This document shows, piece by piece, positions 40,645 to 49,920 of a stretch of 64,000 nucleotides of DNA (the stretch's first letter is position 1; every line of letters starts with the position of its first letter). The notes below the pieces were generated by a model, which was given only the letters and a program-made list of their open reading frames with translations, was not told the DNA's origin and searched no databases. Location: the NCBI RefSeq assembly GCF_003438075.1, contig NZ_QSTA01000001.1, positions 186,001-250,000 on the forward strand, read 5' to 3'. This stretch comes from Eubacterium sp. OM08-24. GTDB taxonomy: Bacteria > Bacillota > Clostridia > Oscillospirales > Acutalibacteraceae. Position numbers and translations under genes: made by a program.

Positions 40645-41436
40645 ATGAAGCCGGATTATAAAAATTGGGTGCCGAAATATATGGTAAACAGCTTGATAGC
40701 GGGTACGATTGTGATAGCTGTACTGTTTGTAATATTCGGTGTGATAGGTGTAGGATTAAGCGATGCGCTGAGGTGGATAATATTTGCGGCGCTTTTGCTC
40801 GCTCTGCTGATTGTCGGTGCTTTTCTTAAATGGAGTATAATGGCATACAGAGCTTTCTCCTATAACGGTACTCGACAGCTTTCAAAGCAGATTGTTGAGG
40901 GAATGGCAAATTACATAAAGCTGCCAGACAGCGGTACAGGTCTTGATGTTGGCTGTGGCAGCGGCGCTTTAACTATTGCGTGTGCAAAGAAGAACCCAAA
41001 CGCTAAAATGATTGGCGTTGACAGATGGGGAAAAGAGTACTCTGATTTTAGTAATATGCTCTGCTGTAAAAATGCAGAGGCAGAGGGAGTTAAAAACATT
41101 GAATTTATGAAGGGCGATGCTTGCAAGCTCGATTTTAAGGACGAGAGCTTTGATGCGGTAACAAGCAACTATGTTTATCATAATGTGACAGGAGTCGATA
41201 AGCAAAAGCTGCTGCTTGAAACGCTGAGAGTGCTTAAAAAAGGCGGAACCTTTGCAATTCACGATTTAATGTCGCAATCAAGATACGGCGATATGCAAAA
41301 ATTTAAGCAAAAGCTGATTGATATGGGCTACGAAAGTGTTGAACTGATAGATACCACCGATGGAATGTTTATGACTAAGCGAGAGGCAAGATGCCTCCGG
41401 CTCGGCGGTTCAACCCTGCTTGTGGGCAAAAAATAA
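40645..41436 (+). CDS. Membrane-anchored class I SAM-dependent methyltransferase
   Basis: 263 residues. Two hydrophobic helices (about 15-38 and 44-68) anchor the protein. The catalytic Rossmann domain has motif I GLDVGCGSGALT (about 98-109), the acidic motif II MIGVDRW, FMKGDACKLDF and DAVTSNYVYHNV. This is the UbiE/Coq5-like small-molecule methyltransferase pattern; substrate unknown, probably membrane-associated. AAAGGAG precedes the ATG. First host gene right of the prophage, apparently monocistronic with its own promoter and terminator. Confidence 0.82.
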   Translation: MKPDYKNWVPKYMVNSLIAGTIVIAVLFVIFGVIGVGLSDALRWIIFAALLLALLIVGAFLKWSIMAYRAFSYNGTRQLSKQIVEGMANYIKLPDSGTGLDVGCGSGALTIACAKKNPNAKMIGVDRWGKEYSDFSNMLCCKNAEAEGVKNIEFMKGDACKLDFKDESFDAVTSNYVYHNVTGVDKQKLLLETLRVLKKGGTFAIHDLMSQSRYGDMQKFKQKLIDMGYESVELIDTTDGMFMTKREARCLRLGGSTLLVGKK

Positions 41437-41453
41437 ATATTTGTTCTGATAAT

Positions 41454-41488
41454 GCGGCAGTTGTTTTGATAACTGCCGTTATTTTTTA
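41454..41488 (+). terminator. Terminator of the methyltransferase gene
   Basis: CGGCAGTT pairs with AACTGCCG around GTTTTGAT, followed by TTATTTTTTA. Confidence 0.8.
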
Positions 41489-41518
41489 AAAGAAAAAGCG
41501 ACAGTTTTGCACTGTCGC
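41488..41518 (-). terminator. Minus-strand terminator of the 29-residue gene
   Basis: Read leftward, GCGACAGT pairs with ACTGTCGC and is followed by TTTTTCTTTT. It lies 16 bases past the stop of the tiny gene at 41534-41623. Confidence 0.75.
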
Positions 41519-41533
41519 CGTGGTAATATGGAT

Positions 41534-41623
41534 TTATGAAAACAGGCAGGCCGTTGCGGCGGCAAATACCGCTACCGCAAGCAAAACCGCAAACAGCGTT
41601 CTCTTTTTCAATAATTTTTTCAC
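41534..41623 (-). CDS. 29-residue hydrophobic peptide
   Basis: GTG start at 41623 with GGAG upstream; the product is a Lys/Arg-rich start (MKKLLKKRT) and one membrane helix (LFAVLLAVAVFAAATACLF). A clean terminator follows. It could be a small membrane protein or type I toxin-like peptide; nothing in the sequence decides. GC-rich codons contrast with the AT-rich surroundings. Confidence 0.42.
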   Translation of the reverse strand: MKKLLKKRTLFAVLLAVAVFAAATACLFS

Positions 41624-42021
41624 TATACACACTCCATTTATTATTTTATATTTTCATTTTTCACTCTAAACTCAAAAACATAGATTATTATACATTTTAT
41701 TTTCTTAAAGGCATTAGATTTATTATTTAAAAAAAGTATATTTTGTAACTAAAAGTCATAAAAGCATTAATGAAATTGTAAAATTATGATTTTAAAAGTG
41801 TGCAAAAATGTGTGCAGGAATTTACACGATTTTCTTTATCGTTTTGAAATATATTTTATTCTGTATAATCCGTATAATAAAATTTCATATATTACAGAAT
41901 ATGTGAAATTATTAGCTATATTAATTTTAAATGTACTATTATGTTGATATATTGTACTTTGTGTGATATAATTATGAATAAATATAGTGTGTAAGTGTGT
42001 GCCAAACGGAGTGTAGTGTTT
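41624..42021 (+). promoter_or_regulatory. AT-rich intergenic region with the capsule operon promoter
   Basis: About 400 bases without a gene. The clearest element is TTGATA (41944-41949), 17 bases, TATAAT (41967-41972), about 50 bases before the first capsule gene. The rest is very AT-rich, with no recognised JUMPstart-like or riboswitch motif. Confidence 0.6.
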
Positions 42022-42636
42022 ATGAACAGAGAAAAAACAGTTTACAACAGAATAATCAAGCGTATTTTAGATATTATCTGCTCGTTTATGGCGATTGTTT
42101 TTCTCTCAATAATTCACCTCCCAATTTGTGTAATTATCAAATGCACAAGCAAAGGCCCGATATTTTTTAAACAAAAGAGAGTGGGCAAGGATAAAAAGTA
42201 TTTTAATATATTAAAATTCAGAACTATGAGAACGGATACTCCAAAGGATTGTCCTACTCATTTGCTCAAAAATCCTGACCAATATATTACCAAAGTCGGC
42301 AAGTTTTTAAGAAAGACCAGCTTGGATGAACTGCCGCAGATTTTTAATATTTTTAAGGGCGATATGACTGTAATCGGACCTCGCCCCGCTCTTTGGAATC
42401 AGGACGATTTGATTGCCGAAAGAGATGAGTATAACATAAACAGCTTAAAACCCGGCTTGACAGGCTGGGCTCAGATAAACGGCAGAGATGAGCTGCCTAT
42501 CCCTGTAAAGGTTCAGATGGATAAGGTGTATTATGATAATTTAAGCTTTGCCTTTGATGTAAAATGCCTGTTTATGACAATAGTCAGTGTGTTTAAACAC
42601 GAAGGCGTAGTAGAGGGCGGAACGGGAGCTTTGTAA
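42022..42636 (+). CDS. Undecaprenyl-phosphate sugar-1-phosphate transferase
   Basis: 204 residues from ATG 42022 (GGAG upstream). A single N-terminal re-entrant/membrane helix (about 15-38) is followed by the bacterial sugar transferase core: GPIFFKQKRVGK, FNILKFRTM, TKVGKFLRKTSLDELPQ and MTVIGPRPA, ending YYDNLSF. It starts each repeat unit by putting a phosphosugar on the lipid carrier at the inner membrane. First gene of the capsule operon; a short, monotopic family member. Confidence 0.92.
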   Translation: MNREKTVYNRIIKRILDIICSFMAIVFLSIIHLPICVIIKCTSKGPIFFKQKRVGKDKKYFNILKFRTMRTDTPKDCPTHLLKNPDQYITKVGKFLRKTSLDELPQIFNIFKGDMTVIGPRPALWNQDDLIAERDEYNINSLKPGLTGWAQINGRDELPIPVKVQMDKVYYDNLSFAFDVKCLFMTIVSVFKHEGVVEGGTGAL

Positions 42637-42637
42637 A

Positions 42638-43732
42638 ATGAGCAGTAAAAAAAGAAAAATTTTGATTTTGACTAATCATTCATATATGCTCTACCGCTTC
42701 AGAAAAGAGCTAATTGAAGAATTGATGAAGAACAACGAGGTTGTACTCAGTATGCCTTTTGTTGGTCATCATGATGATTTTATGAATATGGGTTTGCGCT
42801 GCATTGAAACTAAAATGGAACGCAGAGGTATAAATCCTTTTACCGACTATGCTTTAATGCAGTTTTATAAGAAAATTCTCAAAGAAGAAAAGCCCGATTT
42901 GGTTGTTACATATTCTATTAAGCCAAATATTTACGGCGGTTTAATGTGCGCAAAGCTGAAAATTCCATTTTATGCCAATGTTCAGGGATTAGGAACAGCT
43001 TTTCAAAAAAAAGGACTTGCTCAGTTTGTAACTTTTTTATATAAAACCGCTTTTAAAAAGGTAGAAACCGTATTTTTTGAAAATCAGGTTAATGCTGATG
43101 AATTTACAAGCAGAAAAATAATTCCTGCTGAGAAAGAAACTGTACTCAATGGCGCAGGTATAAATTTAAAAACATATGAGTACAAGCTGTATCCGAATAA
43201 TGAACCACCGAGATTTTTATATTTGGGCAGAATTATGAAAGAAAAGGGTATGGACGAGCTTTTTGATGCCTCGGAAAAACTGCATAATGACGGTGAAAAA
43301 TTTGTTCTTGATTTAGTCGGCTTTTTTGAAGATGAATATAAAGAAAAAGTTGATGAGCTTGTTAAAAAGGGCATTGTGGATTTTCATGGCTTTCAGGAAG
43401 AACCAAGACCGTATTATGCTAAAGCTGACTGTGTTGTTATGCCGAGCTATCATGAGGGTATGAGCAATGTTAATCTTGAAGCCTCCGCTACCGGCAGACC
43501 TGTTATCACTACCGATATTCCGGGTTGCAGGGAATCTGTTGAAAACGAAAAAACAGGTTGGCTCTGCGAACCGAAAAATTCTGACAGCTTATATGAAAAG
43601 ATGAAGGCTTTTTTGCATACAGAAAACTCTGTTCGTGAACAAATGGGCAAAACTGCCCGTAAAAAAATGGAAAATGAGTTTGATAAAAAGATTGTTGTAG
43701 AGCAGACAATAACAGCATTGGGCTTGAAGTGA
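42638..43732 (+). CDS. Glycosyltransferase family 4
   Basis: 364 residues, GT-B fold. N-terminal KILILTNHSYMLYRFR and YSIKPNIYGG (acceptor side); C-terminal LYLGRIMKEKGMDELFDA, VVMPSYHEGMSNVNLEASATG with the EGMSNVNLE version of the E-x7-E motif. It probably adds the second sugar on the lipid-linked unit after the initiating transferase; starts one base after it. Sugar specificity unknown. Confidence 0.87.
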   Translation: MSSKKRKILILTNHSYMLYRFRKELIEELMKNNEVVLSMPFVGHHDDFMNMGLRCIETKMERRGINPFTDYALMQFYKKILKEEKPDLVVTYSIKPNIYGGLMCAKLKIPFYANVQGLGTAFQKKGLAQFVTFLYKTAFKKVETVFFENQVNADEFTSRKIIPAEKETVLNGAGINLKTYEYKLYPNNEPPRFLYLGRIMKEKGMDELFDASEKLHNDGEKFVLDLVGFFEDEYKEKVDELVKKGIVDFHGFQEEPRPYYAKADCVVMPSYHEGMSNVNLEASATGRPVITTDIPGCRESVENEKTGWLCEPKNSDSLYEKMKAFLHTENSVREQMGKTARKKMENEFDKKIVVEQTITALGLK

Positions 43733-43756
43733 TAATCGTATATTGAGAGGATTATT

Positions 43757-44848
43757 ATGATAAGAGTATTACAAATAGTTACATATATGGGCAGAGGCGG
43801 ACTCGAAACTATGATAATGAATTATTATAGAAATATCGACCGCAATAAAGTACAATTTGATTTTCTGGTTCATCGTCAAGAGGAGGCAGATTATGATAAA
43901 GAAATACTTTCATTGGGCGGTAATATTTATCATATGCCAATGTTAAATCCTTTTTCAAAATCTTATTTTAATGCTTTGGATTCATTTTTTAAAGAACATA
44001 AATATGATATTGTACATTGTCATTTAGATTGTATGAGCGCATACCCTTTAAAAATAGCCAAAAAAAATGGTGTAAGAGTTAGGATTGCGCATTCACATTC
44101 AAAAAGTCAAGACAAAAATATTAAGTATCCTATTAAATTATATTCCAAAAGATTGATACCTCAATATGCTACTCATTTGTTTTCTTGCGGAAAGGAAGCG
44201 GGTGATTGGATGTTTTGCGGTCATGAATATACTATCATAAACAATGCAATTGATGCACAAAAATATCTTTTTAATAGAGATGTTGCTAAAAAAGTAAGAA
44301 CTGAATTAAATATTAATAACGATGCTCTCGTTGTGGGTCATGTGGGGCGATTTAATCCGCCTAAGAATCATGATTTCATTATAGATGTCTTTAATAAGAT
44401 TTATCAAAAAAATAATACAGCAAAATTGATTCTCGTTGGCGTGGGTAATGGTCAACAGAATATTATAGATAAGGTTAAAAATCTTGCATTATCTGATAGT
44501 GTTTTATTTTTAGGTAACCGAACCGATGTAAATAAAATTTTACAGGCTATGGATGTATTTCTTTTTCCGTCACTTTACGAGGGTTTGCCGCTTTCTATAA
44601 TTGAAGCTCAAGCTGCCGGATTACCATGCGCAATATCTGATAATGTACCGCCTGAGTGTATAAAAACAGATAGAGTTTTTCATTATAGTTTAGAAAAACC
44701 TTTAGATTTTTGGGCGAATAAAATAATAGAGGCAGCACAAATTGAGAAAAAAGACACATATGATGAAATTGTAGCTTCCGGATTTGATATTAAAAATAAT
44801 GCAAATAAACTGCAAAACTTTTACACTTCGTTTTGTTATGGAGAATGA
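43757..44848 (+). CDS. Glycosyltransferase family 4
   Basis: 363 residues. The opening IVTYMGRGGLETMIMNYYRN, AHSHSK, HVGRFNPPKNHDF and FLFPSLYEGLPLSIIEAQAAG mark a GT4 (EpsF-like) enzyme of the kind found in exopolysaccharide clusters. It has AGAGG before the ATG. It transfers an unknown sugar in repeat-unit synthesis. Confidence 0.87.
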   Translation: MIRVLQIVTYMGRGGLETMIMNYYRNIDRNKVQFDFLVHRQEEADYDKEILSLGGNIYHMPMLNPFSKSYFNALDSFFKEHKYDIVHCHLDCMSAYPLKIAKKNGVRVRIAHSHSKSQDKNIKYPIKLYSKRLIPQYATHLFSCGKEAGDWMFCGHEYTIINNAIDAQKYLFNRDVAKKVRTELNINNDALVVGHVGRFNPPKNHDFIIDVFNKIYQKNNTAKLILVGVGNGQQNIIDKVKNLALSDSVLFLGNRTDVNKILQAMDVFLFPSLYEGLPLSIIEAQAAGLPCAISDNVPPECIKTDRVFHYSLEKPLDFWANKIIEAAQIEKKDTYDEIVASGFDIKNNANKLQNFYTSFCYGE

Positions 44849-44850
44849 AA

Positions 44851-45759
44851 ATGGCAACTTTAACCGTATTTACCCCCTTATATAACAGAATAAATACACT
44901 CAAAAGAACTTATGAGAGCTTAAAACGCCAAACATGCAAGGATTTTATTTGGCTTATAGTTGATGATGGTTCAACTGATAATCCATATGATGTAATAAAA
45001 AAATGGCTTGAAAAAGATAACGGTTTTGAAATAAAGTATGTTTACAAAGAAAACGGCGGTATGCATACAGCACATAACACAGCTTACGAAAATATTGATA
45101 CGGAGCTTAATGTTTGTGTAGATTCGGATGATTATATGCCGGATAATGCGGTGCAATTGATTATTGATTGTTGGAATAAAAACAAAAATAAAGGTTATGC
45201 CGGTATAATTGCACTCGATTTTGCCGATTCAACAAAAAAAGTAATTGGCAAAGAATTGCCAACTGACAAAGAAAGCACAACCCTTATGGGATATTATAAT
45301 AACGGTGGCTTTGGTGACAAAAAGTTGATTTACAGAACCGATATAATCAAGGCTACTCCGCCTTATCCTGTTTTTGACAATGAAAAATATGTTGCTCTTG
45401 CTTATAAGTATCATTTAATAGATGAAAAATACGAATTGAAAATACTCAACGAATGTGTTTGTATTGTCGATTATCAGATGGACGGTTCGAGCACAAATAT
45501 GTATAGACAATATGCTCGCAATCCAAAAGGCTTTGCGTTTTGGAGAAAGGAGCAGATGAAACATAGTATAAATATTAAGCAAAAATTCAAAGCCTGTATA
45601 CACTATGTTTCAAGTTCATTGATTGCTAAAAACAAGCATTTTGTTAAGGAATCGCCTGAAAAGTTTTTAACGGTATTAAGCATTCCTATTGGGTATATTT
45701 TAAAGATAATTGTTATGAAAAAATCAAAATCTTCGTATATGAAGGTTGAAGGGATTTAG
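44851..45759 (+). CDS. Glycosyltransferase family 2
   Basis: 302 residues from ATG 44851 (GGAG eight bases upstream). GT-A fold with LTVFTPLYNRINTLKRTYES, LIVDDGSTDN (nucleotide-binding Asp) and NVCVDSDDYMPDNAV (DxD-like metal site). The C-terminal helical part may bind the membrane. It belongs to the same operon, overlapping none of its neighbours. Confidence 0.86.
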   Translation: MATLTVFTPLYNRINTLKRTYESLKRQTCKDFIWLIVDDGSTDNPYDVIKKWLEKDNGFEIKYVYKENGGMHTAHNTAYENIDTELNVCVDSDDYMPDNAVQLIIDCWNKNKNKGYAGIIALDFADSTKKVIGKELPTDKESTTLMGYYNNGGFGDKKLIYRTDIIKATPPYPVFDNEKYVALAYKYHLIDEKYELKILNECVCIVDYQMDGSSTNMYRQYARNPKGFAFWRKEQMKHSINIKQKFKACIHYVSSSLIAKNKHFVKESPEKFLTVLSIPIGYILKIIVMKKSKSSYMKVEGI

Positions 45760-45762
45760 TGA

Positions 45763-46893
45763 ATGAATGTTTTTGTATATACAACAGTATTAGTATTAAT
45801 ATTGTTTTATATTGGCAGAAAACCGCTTGATAAAAATATTACAATTGAAACCGAAAAGACTAAGATAAGAGATACAAATACATTATTTTTTATTTTAGGA
45901 ACATTGTTATTAGTGTATGTAACAGGGCAAAGATTTGATTTTGGCGATACTATAGCATATTGGGAAGGCTTTACTAAAGCTATGCCAATTGATGAGTGCA
46001 TATCCTCCTTTTCAATTGGAAACGAATGGTTGTTTCAGTTTTATATGTCGTTCATACATACTTATATATCTACTGACCCGAGAGTTTTTATTGAAATTAC
46101 TTCATTAATAACTATTTTCCCTTTAATGTATTTTTTATATAATTATAGCGGTGATTTAAAATTTGCTTTTTATATTTTTATAATGTCCGGCTGTTGGGAA
46201 CATTCAATGAATGGACTGAGACAGTATTTGGCTACTGCAATAATAGTTGCGGGATTTCAACTTTTAGCGAACAGAAAATGGTATTTGTTTTTACCGTTAG
46301 TATTTATTGTTGCTCAAATACATACATCGGCATATATTTTTTTGCTTTTGTATTTTATAACAAATACAGAAGCTTGCGGTAAAATGACAAAATTTATTTT
46401 AGCTATTTCAATATTAATTGTAATTACATCCCCATTGACAGGAGGATTTGTTGATAACCTGTTATCGGGATTGGATTATGGTGATAGATATTCCGGACAA
46501 GAATGGAATTCCAGCATAAATATCTTCAGAGTATTGGTAAGTGTTGTGCCGATTGTTTTAGCTTTTTTCAATAAAGATCTAATGAAAAATAAATATAAAT
46601 ATTACAACACTGTATTTAATATGGCTCTGTTTTTCACTGTATTTACAATGGCAGGAGTGTTTTCATCTGTGTATGCCAGATTTAATATATATTTCGAAGT
46701 ATTTTCTGTATTGCTATTGGTATGGAATGTTAACGAGATGGTAGTTAATTCAAAAATTCCGTGGATAAAAAATGCGGCATATATCTGCTATACATTATAT
46801 TTTATATATCAAATCGTATTTACTTATGGTATGGGATGGCATACTAATTACCAATTTTTTACTAACAGCTATGGACAAGTATCTTGGATATAA
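45763..46893 (+). CDS. EpsG-family polysaccharide polymerase
   Basis: 376 residues with about ten membrane segments. DFGDTIAYWEGF, NEWLFQFYMSFI, CWEHSMNGLRQYLATAIIVAG and IHTSAYIFLLLY are EpsG/Wzy-like signatures (the NGLRQ...A segment especially). It would polymerise flipped repeat units outside the membrane. Very AT-rich. It is the only polymerase candidate in the locus. Confidence 0.84.
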   Translation: MNVFVYTTVLVLILFYIGRKPLDKNITIETEKTKIRDTNTLFFILGTLLLVYVTGQRFDFGDTIAYWEGFTKAMPIDECISSFSIGNEWLFQFYMSFIHTYISTDPRVFIEITSLITIFPLMYFLYNYSGDLKFAFYIFIMSGCWEHSMNGLRQYLATAIIVAGFQLLANRKWYLFLPLVFIVAQIHTSAYIFLLLYFITNTEACGKMTKFILAISILIVITSPLTGGFVDNLLSGLDYGDRYSGQEWNSSINIFRVLVSVVPIVLAFFNKDLMKNKYKYYNTVFNMALFFTVFTMAGVFSSVYARFNIYFEVFSVLLLVWNVNEMVVNSKIPWIKNAAYICYTLYFIYQIVFTYGMGWHTNYQFFTNSYGQVSWI

Positions 46894-46913
46894 ATTTTTA
46901 AAAGGTGCAGCTT

Positions 46914-47453
46914 ATGAATGAGATTTTTAAATATGATTACTATAGAATGACAGGTAATAGCTATTCTTTTTCTTTTAAAGCTAAATTTAGTTTATTTTTA
47001 TATCATCAACTTAAATTTATGTATTTATGGAGAAAATTAAAAGTAAAAAATAACTGTATTAACAGAGCAAGATTATATAGATTAACTAAAAAATATGGTT
47101 TAGAAATTTCACTGTCAGCCACAATTGGAAAAGGGTTATATTTAGGACATCCATACAATATTACTGTGGCATCAGATGTTATAAGCGGTGATAATGTTAA
47201 TTTACATAAAGGATGTACTATAGGCAGAGAAAATAGAGGAGATAGATCAGGTGTTCCTAAAATTGGTAATAATGTGTCGGTTGGTATAAATTCTACTATT
47301 GTCGGTAAAGTCAATATAGGAAATGATGTTATGATTGCACCAAACAGCTTTATTAATTTTGATGTACCTGATCATTCGGTAGTATTGGGAAATCCTGCAA
47401 AAATTCATTCAAAGGAATATGCTACAAAATGTTATGTGAACTTTTTAGTTTAG
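46914..47453 (+). CDS. Serine-acetyltransferase-like hexapeptide protein
   Basis: 179 residues from ATG 46914 (AAAGGTG upstream). A helical N-terminus precedes hexapeptide repeats: IGKGLYLGHPYNITVASDVI, GCTIGRENRGDRSGVPKIGN, VGKVNIGNDVMIAPNSFI and SVVLGNPAKI. Its form is that of CysE-related acyltransferases used in capsule loci to O-acetylate sugars. Confidence 0.84.
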   Translation: MNEIFKYDYYRMTGNSYSFSFKAKFSLFLYHQLKFMYLWRKLKVKNNCINRARLYRLTKKYGLEISLSATIGKGLYLGHPYNITVASDVISGDNVNLHKGCTIGRENRGDRSGVPKIGNNVSVGINSTIVGKVNIGNDVMIAPNSFINFDVPDHSVVLGNPAKIHSKEYATKCYVNFLV

Positions 47454-47478
47454 TGTTTTAATACAAATGGAGAGTAAA

Positions 47479-48159
47479 ATGATACCTAAAAAAATACATT
47501 ATTGTTGGTTTGGCAGAGGAGAGAAATCAAAAAAAATCAAAAAATGCATTGAAAGTTGGAGAAAATATTGTCCGGACTATGAAATTGTCGAATGGAATGA
47601 AGATAACTTTGATGTGTATCAAAACGCTTATACTAAATATTGCTATGATAATAAGAAATATGCGTTTTTGAGCGATTATGCCAGATTGTTGATTGTATAT
47701 TATGAAGGCGGTATCTATTATGATACTGATGTTGAGGTAATAAAACCAATTAACGATTTATTAAAAAATAAAGCTTTTGTCGGCTTTGAAGTTAATGAAT
47801 ATATTAATACCGGTATTGGCTTTGGAGCAGAGAAAGACAGTTCTGCAATAAAATTAATGATAAACGAATATGATAAACTTTTGGATGGAAAAAGCGGTAC
47901 AGTAGGTTGTCCTATTTTAAATACAGAAGCTATAAAAAAGTTAGGATTGCAGCTTAATGGAAAAACTCAATATTTAAATGGTATAACCGTATATGCTTCG
48001 GACTATTTTAATCCTTATGATGCTCCCACAGGAATATTAGAAAAAACAAGTAATACTTATTCGATTCATTGGTTTTCGGCTTCTTGGATGAGTAAAGGAA
48101 AAAGATTAAGATGCGCTGTTATGAAGCCTATACATAGATTGTTATCAAGGGAAAAATAA
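47479..48159 (+). CDS. Glycosyltransferase family 32 (DXD sugar-binding)
   Basis: 226 residues from ATG 47479 (GGAG upstream). IPKKIHYCWFGRGEKS, ARLLIVYYEGGIYYDTDVE (DxD in DTD) and the late HWFSASWMSK segment are typical of GT32 capsular mannosyl/galactosyl-type transferases. Adds one sugar of the repeat; specificity unknown. Confidence 0.88.
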   Translation: MIPKKIHYCWFGRGEKSKKIKKCIESWRKYCPDYEIVEWNEDNFDVYQNAYTKYCYDNKKYAFLSDYARLLIVYYEGGIYYDTDVEVIKPINDLLKNKAFVGFEVNEYINTGIGFGAEKDSSAIKLMINEYDKLLDGKSGTVGCPILNTEAIKKLGLQLNGKTQYLNGITVYASDYFNPYDAPTGILEKTSNTYSIHWFSASWMSKGKRLRCAVMKPIHRLLSREK

Positions 48160-48161
48160 AA

Positions 48162-48710
48162 ATGAAACCATATATCAGATTTATTGTTAATAAGATAAGA
48201 TTTTCTTTCATAAAGCTGTTCAAATGTCATGATTTAAAAACTAAGGGATTACAATTATTCTCTTTAAATTCAAAATTTATAATTGATAAAAATTCCTCTG
48301 TTTCTTTAGGTGACAGAATTATTAATGACGGAAGATTTACGGCTATTGTCGATGATAATGCAGAACTGTATATTGGTAACAATGTCTATTTTAATGAAGG
48401 AAATATGATTAGTGCAAAATCGTTTGTGAAAATCGGTGAAGGCTGTCAGTTTGGTCCGAATGTAAAAATTTTTGATAATAATCATAACTTCAATGCCATA
48501 GAAGGTGTTTTGTTAACCCATAATTCATCTCCTATTGAAATAGGCAAGAATTGTTGGATCGGAACTAACTGTGTTATATTAAAAGGCACTCGCATTGGAG
48601 ATAATTGTGTTATTGCAGCTGGTTGCATAATAAAAGGAACAATTCCTGACAGCTCAATAGTTTCTTCAAATGTTAGTTTAAACATAAAACCTATTGAGGA
48701 TAGAAAATGA
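48162..48710 (+). CDS. Hexapeptide acyltransferase
   Basis: 182 residues. LbH repeats (LYIGNNVYFNEGNMISAK, FVKIGEGCQFGPNVKIFDNN, IEIGKNCWIGTNCVILKG, IGDNCVIAAGCIIKG) with His and Asn at the WbbJ-like active site (DNNHNF). Probably O-acetylates the capsule. Overlaps the next gene by four bases. Confidence 0.84.
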   Translation: MKPYIRFIVNKIRFSFIKLFKCHDLKTKGLQLFSLNSKFIIDKNSSVSLGDRIINDGRFTAIVDDNAELYIGNNVYFNEGNMISAKSFVKIGEGCQFGPNVKIFDNNHNFNAIEGVLLTHNSSPIEIGKNCWIGTNCVILKGTRIGDNCVIAAGCIIKGTIPDSSIVSSNVSLNIKPIEDRK

Positions 48711-49900
48711 AGAAAAAAATATTGTTTATAATGCCTTCTATGTTTATAGGTGGGGCAGAAAGAAGTCTTTTGGGACTACTTGATTCAATTGATTATAGTT
48801 TATATGATGTAGATTTATTTCTGTATAGACATGAAGGAGAATTTTTAAAATATATAAATTACAATGTAAATATTATACCAAATATAAAGAAATATAATAC
48901 GTTTGATGTTTCAATTAAAAAATTATTACCCGGCAGATTGTTTTTATTTGGCGTTTCAAGAATTTTTGGTAAAATAGCTTTGAAATTCCATTGTATGTTT
49001 TCTAAGGAACATGAAGGTGTTTGGATGAATATGCAGTATCTTTCCAAATATCTACAATGGCTGTTACCTGAAATTTCCGGCAACTATGATTGCGCAGTGT
49101 CATTCTTAGGTATTCCTGATGTTTTGGTTAATAAAGTTGATTCACGCATTAAAATTTCTTGGAATCATACAGATTATACCGTTATTAATCCTTGCAGGAA
49201 ATATGATTTAAAAATTTATTCAAAAATTGATTATATTTCAAGTGTTTCGGATGTATGCACAAAGCAATTTCTGCAGGTTTATCCCGATTTAAAGAATAAA
49301 GCAATTACATTGGAAAATATACTCAGTAAAAAGTTCTTAACCGAGCAAGCTGATGAAGATGTAAATGATTTTGAGTACAGTGGAATTAAACTTCTGTCAG
49401 TAGGTAGATTTAGCGACGCAAAAAACTTTGATAATGTTCCCGAAATTTGCAAATTTATAAGAGAAAAAGGCTTAGATGTTAAATGGTATTTAATCGGATA
49501 TGGTACAGATGAAGAGCTTATAAAAAGTAAGATTAAAGAGCTTGGCATGGAAGATTATGTAATTGTTCTTGGAAAAAAAATAAATCCATATCCATACATA
49601 AAAAATTGTGATTTGTATGTGCAACCGTCGAGGTATGAAGGAAAAGCTGTAACCGTTCGTGAAGCTCAAATGCTTTGCAAACCGGTTGTTATTACAAAAT
49701 TCGCTACATCATCAAGTCAATTGAAAGACGGTTATGATGGTATTATAGTTCCTATGGATAATCAAGGATGTGCAGATGGCATAGCAAAGTTATTAAATAA
49801 TAAAGTACTTATGCAGCAGCTTTCTGAAAATTGTGCTGAAAATGATTATTCAAATTCTCAAGAAATAAATAAAATATATGAAATTATTGAAAATAGTTAA
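48707..49900 (+). CDS. Glycosyltransferase family 4
   Basis: 397 residues: ILFIMPSMFIGGAERSLLGL at the N-terminus, SWNHTDY, LLSVGRFSDAKNFDNVPE and YVQPSRYEGKAVTVREAQML (E-x7-E variant). GT-B fold; a member of the CapM/EpsD-like group. Coupled to the acyltransferase gene by ATGA overlap. Confidence 0.86.
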   Translation: MKKKILFIMPSMFIGGAERSLLGLLDSIDYSLYDVDLFLYRHEGEFLKYINYNVNIIPNIKKYNTFDVSIKKLLPGRLFLFGVSRIFGKIALKFHCMFSKEHEGVWMNMQYLSKYLQWLLPEISGNYDCAVSFLGIPDVLVNKVDSRIKISWNHTDYTVINPCRKYDLKIYSKIDYISSVSDVCTKQFLQVYPDLKNKAITLENILSKKFLTEQADEDVNDFEYSGIKLLSVGRFSDAKNFDNVPEICKFIREKGLDVKWYLIGYGTDEELIKSKIKELGMEDYVIVLGKKINPYPYIKNCDLYVQPSRYEGKAVTVREAQMLCKPVVITKFATSSSQLKDGYDGIIVPMDNQGCADGIAKLLNNKVLMQQLSENCAENDYSNSQEINKIYEIIENS

Positions 49901-49920
49901 TTATGTGTTAGGATATTTTT

